In this document: positions 32,253 to 34,258 of the stretch, piece after piece
How positions within the stretch are numbered: position 1 is the stretch's first letter
Layout of the letters: the number at the start of each line of letters is the position of its first letter
Assembly (NCBI GenBank): GCA_003612525.1
Contig: RAZD01000030.1
Location: 1-34,258 of the forward strand
Source: a bacterium C-53
GTDB taxonomy: Bacteria; Bacillota; Clostridia; Lachnospirales; Lachnospiraceae
Length of the DNA: 34,258 nucleotides
Direction: 5' to 3'
Translations under genes and position numbers: made by a program
Notes under the pieces: generated by a model
Databases searched by the model: none
Told to the model about the DNA's origin: nothing
What the model saw: only the letters and a program-made list of their open reading frames with translations

Positions 32253-34052
32253 ATGGCTGATATAAAGACCAGAGATGCGGTTAAAGGCACGATAAAGACC
32301 CTTGATAAAGCCGCCATTGCAGGGGAACGCATGAAGTCTGCTTATGCCAAGACAAAGGATAAGGCAGAGCAGGGATATTATGCAGAGGAAAATTCCCCCA
32401 CGGAATATGCTTCTGATAAGGTTTCCCGTGCTTCGGGGTGTATTAAGGACGAGGGCATCCATCAATTAAATAAGCAGGGGCAGAAAAACGCCCAGACCAC
32501 AAAAGAAAATATCGGCAGAGCAAAGGATAAAATCGCTGAATTTAAGACCAAGCGTGCGGTAAAAGCCGTAGAGCAGAAAAAAGCAAAGGCGGTTGCAGAA
32601 CAGAACGGCTCGCTGATCCGAAACGGGGCAGCGAGCCGTTCTCCTGTTCCCGATGTTCCCAGGCAGGGCGAAATGCCCCAGACCCAGACAGGGGCAAGCC
32701 AGTTGATAAAGACAAGGCAGCAGGGGAAAAAGACCATCAAGACCACAGCCAGAAATGCAGAAAAAACGGTCAAGACCACAGCCAAAGGGACGGTCAAGGC
32801 GACGGAAAAAGGCGTGAAAACCGCAGGGGCGACATCCAAGACAGCGATTAAGACTACGGAGCAGACCGCAAAGGCGGCACAGAAAACGGCGAAAGCATCT
32901 GTCAAAGCCGCACAGAAAACAGCACAGACAGCGAAAGCCACGGCAAAGGCGACAGCCGAAGCAACGAAAACGACGGTCAGAGCCACCATAGCGGCGGTCA
33001 AGGCGATTATCGCAGGGACTAAGGCGTTAATTTCTGCCCTTATTGCAGGCGGTTGGGTTGCCATTGTGATAATCCTTATCGTTGTCCTGCTTGGGTGTGC
33101 CGTTTCCCTGTTCGGGGGCGGCAGCGAAAGCACTTCCTATACCCCTGTCAGTGCGGAGGTGGAAGCCTACACGCCGCTGATACAGAAGTATGCAAAGCAG
33201 TATGGCATCCCCGAATATGTAGAACTGATAAAAGCGGTGATGATGCAGGAATCTGGGGGAAAAGGCAGCGACCCGATGCAGGCGGCGGAGGGGAGCTTTA
33301 ACAAAAAGTACCCACATGAGCCGAACGGCATCAAAGACCCAGAGTATTCTATTGAGTGCGGTGTGCAGGAATTAAAAGCCACTCTCACATCAGCCGAAGT
33401 GGAAAGCCCGATTGACATGGAGCGTATCAAGCTCGCCTTGCAGGGCTACAACTTTGGCAATGGGTATATCTCATGGGCAAAGAACAATTACGGCGGCTAT
33501 TCCTATGCAAATGCGGTGGAATTTTCCACCATGCAGGCGGCAAGGTTAGGTTGGGAAAAATACGGCGACACGCAGTACCCCGCCCATGTGTTACGCTATT
33601 ACCCATACGGACGGGCATTTACAAGCGGCGGCAATCAAGCCATTGTAGAGGTTGCATTGACACAGCTCGGCAATGAGGGTGGTGAGCCTTATTGGAGCTG
33701 GTACGGTTTTGACGGGCGTGTGGAATGGTGTGCCTGTTTTGTTTCGTGGTGCAGTGAACAGTGCGGCTATCTGGAGAGCGGCATCATCCCGAAATTCTCC
33801 CTCTGTTCGGACGGCGTGGACTGGTTCAAAGGAAAAGGACAATGGCAGGATAGGAACTATGAGCCGCAGGCAGGCGACCTTATTTTCTTTGATTGGGGAA
33901 ATGACGGCTCTATCGACCATGTGGGAATCGTGGAGAAATGCGAGAATGGCACGGTCTATACCGTGGAGGGCAATTCTGGCGATGCCTGCAAACAGCAGAG
34001 CTATCCAGTGGGAAGCAGTTCTATATACGGCTACGGTGTGCCTATTTATTAG
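32253..34052 (+). CDS. Lysozyme-like/CHAP cell-wall hydrolase of the transfer system
   Basis: About 599 residues from ATG 32253 (GGAGGTCGATGTTT before it; ATG 32247 is too close). The N-terminus is charged; residues about 150-255 are a low-complexity K/T/A-rich repeat (KTTA, KATA, KAAQ). One membrane helix follows (about 265-290, WVAIVIILIVVLLGC). Outside it are a lysozyme-like part (YTPLIQKYAKQYGIPEYVEL to MMQESGGKGSDPMQA) and a CHAP domain with the catalytic cysteine (EWCACFVSWCSEQCGY) and histidine (SIDHVGIVEK). This is the VirB1/CwlT-like enzyme that opens peptidoglycan for the channel. Confidence 0.9.
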   Translation: MADIKTRDAVKGTIKTLDKAAIAGERMKSAYAKTKDKAEQGYYAEENSPTEYASDKVSRASGCIKDEGIHQLNKQGQKNAQTTKENIGRAKDKIAEFKTKRAVKAVEQKKAKAVAEQNGSLIRNGAASRSPVPDVPRQGEMPQTQTGASQLIKTRQQGKKTIKTTARNAEKTVKTTAKGTVKATEKGVKTAGATSKTAIKTTEQTAKAAQKTAKASVKAAQKTAQTAKATAKATAEATKTTVRATIAAVKAIIAGTKALISALIAGGWVAIVIILIVVLLGCAVSLFGGGSESTSYTPVSAEVEAYTPLIQKYAKQYGIPEYVELIKAVMMQESGGKGSDPMQAAEGSFNKKYPHEPNGIKDPEYSIECGVQELKATLTSAEVESPIDMERIKLALQGYNFGNGYISWAKNNYGGYSYANAVEFSTMQAARLGWEKYGDTQYPAHVLRYYPYGRAFTSGGNQAIVEVALTQLGNEGGEPYWSWYGFDGRVEWCACFVSWCSEQCGYLESGIIPKFSLCSDGVDWFKGKGQWQDRNYEPQAGDLIFFDWGNDGSIDHVGIVEKCENGTVYTVEGNSGDACKQQSYPVGSSSIYGYGVPIY

Positions 34053-34073
34053 CAGGAAAAGGGCGAAAGAAAA

Positions 34074-34094
34074 CCAGAGGTTTTATTCCTCTGG
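34074..34094. terminator. Bidirectional terminator after the hydrolase gene
   Basis: CCAGAGG (34074-34080) pairs with CCTCTGG (34088-34094) over a seven-base loop, with a T-rich side in both directions (CTCTTTTGCTTT on plus; TTTTCTTTC on minus). Confidence 0.75.
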
Positions 34095-34187
34095 CTCTTT
34101 TGCTTTACATATGCCTTGTGCTGTTCCTGCTATGATAGTCAGCTCTGAATCATCAAAGGTATCAAAGAGTGCATCTAACTGTCGGCG
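34083..34187 (-). pseudogene. C-terminal remnant of a small gene cut by the IS3 element
   Basis: On the minus strand 34 residues and a TAA are open, starting at the IS boundary: RRQLDALFDTFDDSELTIIA and a short tail. It looks like the last part of a regulator-type protein, but too little is left to name it. Confidence 0.45.
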
Positions 34188-34258
34188 TGAACTGAACCCC
34201 AAATATTGGACAGTTTATAATCAGGGTTAGGCAACTTTTAAGGATTGTTTCCTGTAAT
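34188..34258 (-). mobile_element. Right end of an IS3-family insertion sequence (partial)
   Basis: From 34188 the sequence TGAACTGAACCCCAAATATT and GGACAG has the form of an IS3-family terminal repeat. Read on the minus strand, a frame ending YRKQSLKVA and TAA (34227-34229) is what the last residues of an IS3 OrfB look like. The rest lies outside the window. Confidence 0.6.

Noticed and set aside
32462-33133. Open frame of 223 residues antisense to the hydrolase
   Set aside because: It is the mirror of the K/T/A repeat, giving an artificial V/A/F-rich protein.

Overview
The window looks like part of the accessory genome of a gut-type Firmicute, probably a Clostridia such as Lachnospiraceae or Oscillospiraceae. 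Nearly every gene belongs to the families that make up Tn1549/CTn-type integrative conjugative elements of that group: MobC, MOBP relaxase, PcfB, VirD4, Maff2, TrbL, PrgI, VirB4, sortase B, CHAP hydrolase, DUF3789, DUF5348, and toprim or SNF2 proteins. I see no housekeeping genes, tRNA, rRNA or CRISPR array.

Layout. (A) 1-11.95 kb, minus strand, is element 1. Reading right to left it has a replication-initiator-like HTH protein, DUF5348, PcfB, VirD4, a small protein and a truncated Maff2. Next come an unusual long hairpin, a TetR-controlled ABC-transporter cargo operon, a block of three regulators (sigma-like, HTH and winged-helix), a presumed oriT region, MobC, relaxase and a Cys-rich VLP protein cut by the window edge. 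The mating-pore genes (TrbL, PrgI, VirB4, hydrolase) expected after Maff2 are missing, so element 1 looks mobilizable but not self-transmissible.

(B) 12.0-13.7 kb is a large serine recombinase without its N-terminal catalytic part. It abuts the C-terminal remnant of a giant SNF2-type helicase (13.7-14.65 kb). Both joins look like rearrangement scars.

(C) 13.7-34.05 kb, plus strand, is element 2. It has small ICE genes, a toprim/DUF3991 protein, a presumed oriT, DUF3789, MobC, relaxase, PcfB, an ArdC-like protein, VirD4, a pilin-like protein, TrbL, PrgI, VirB4, an orphan DNA methyltransferase, DUF6075, sortase B and a lysozyme-like/CHAP hydrolase. VirB4 is split by one in-frame amber codon, so element 2 may also be defective as sequenced. 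At the right edge the 3' end of an IS3-family element cuts a small minus-strand gene remnant.

(D) Inside element 2, at 15.13-18.42 kb, lies a strikingly AT-rich two-gene cargo: a TIR-SIR2 fusion followed by a HEPN-domain protein with C-terminal zinc ribbons. It is bounded by an exact 18-bp direct repeat that falls in one arm of a hairpin, as though inserted into an ICE terminator. I think this is a candidate undescribed anti-phage or anti-plasmid defence system and the most interesting part of the window.

How the parts relate: element 1 keeps its own relaxase, coupling protein and probable oriT but no pore, while element 2 has a nearly complete pore. The two lie tail to tail on opposite strands.
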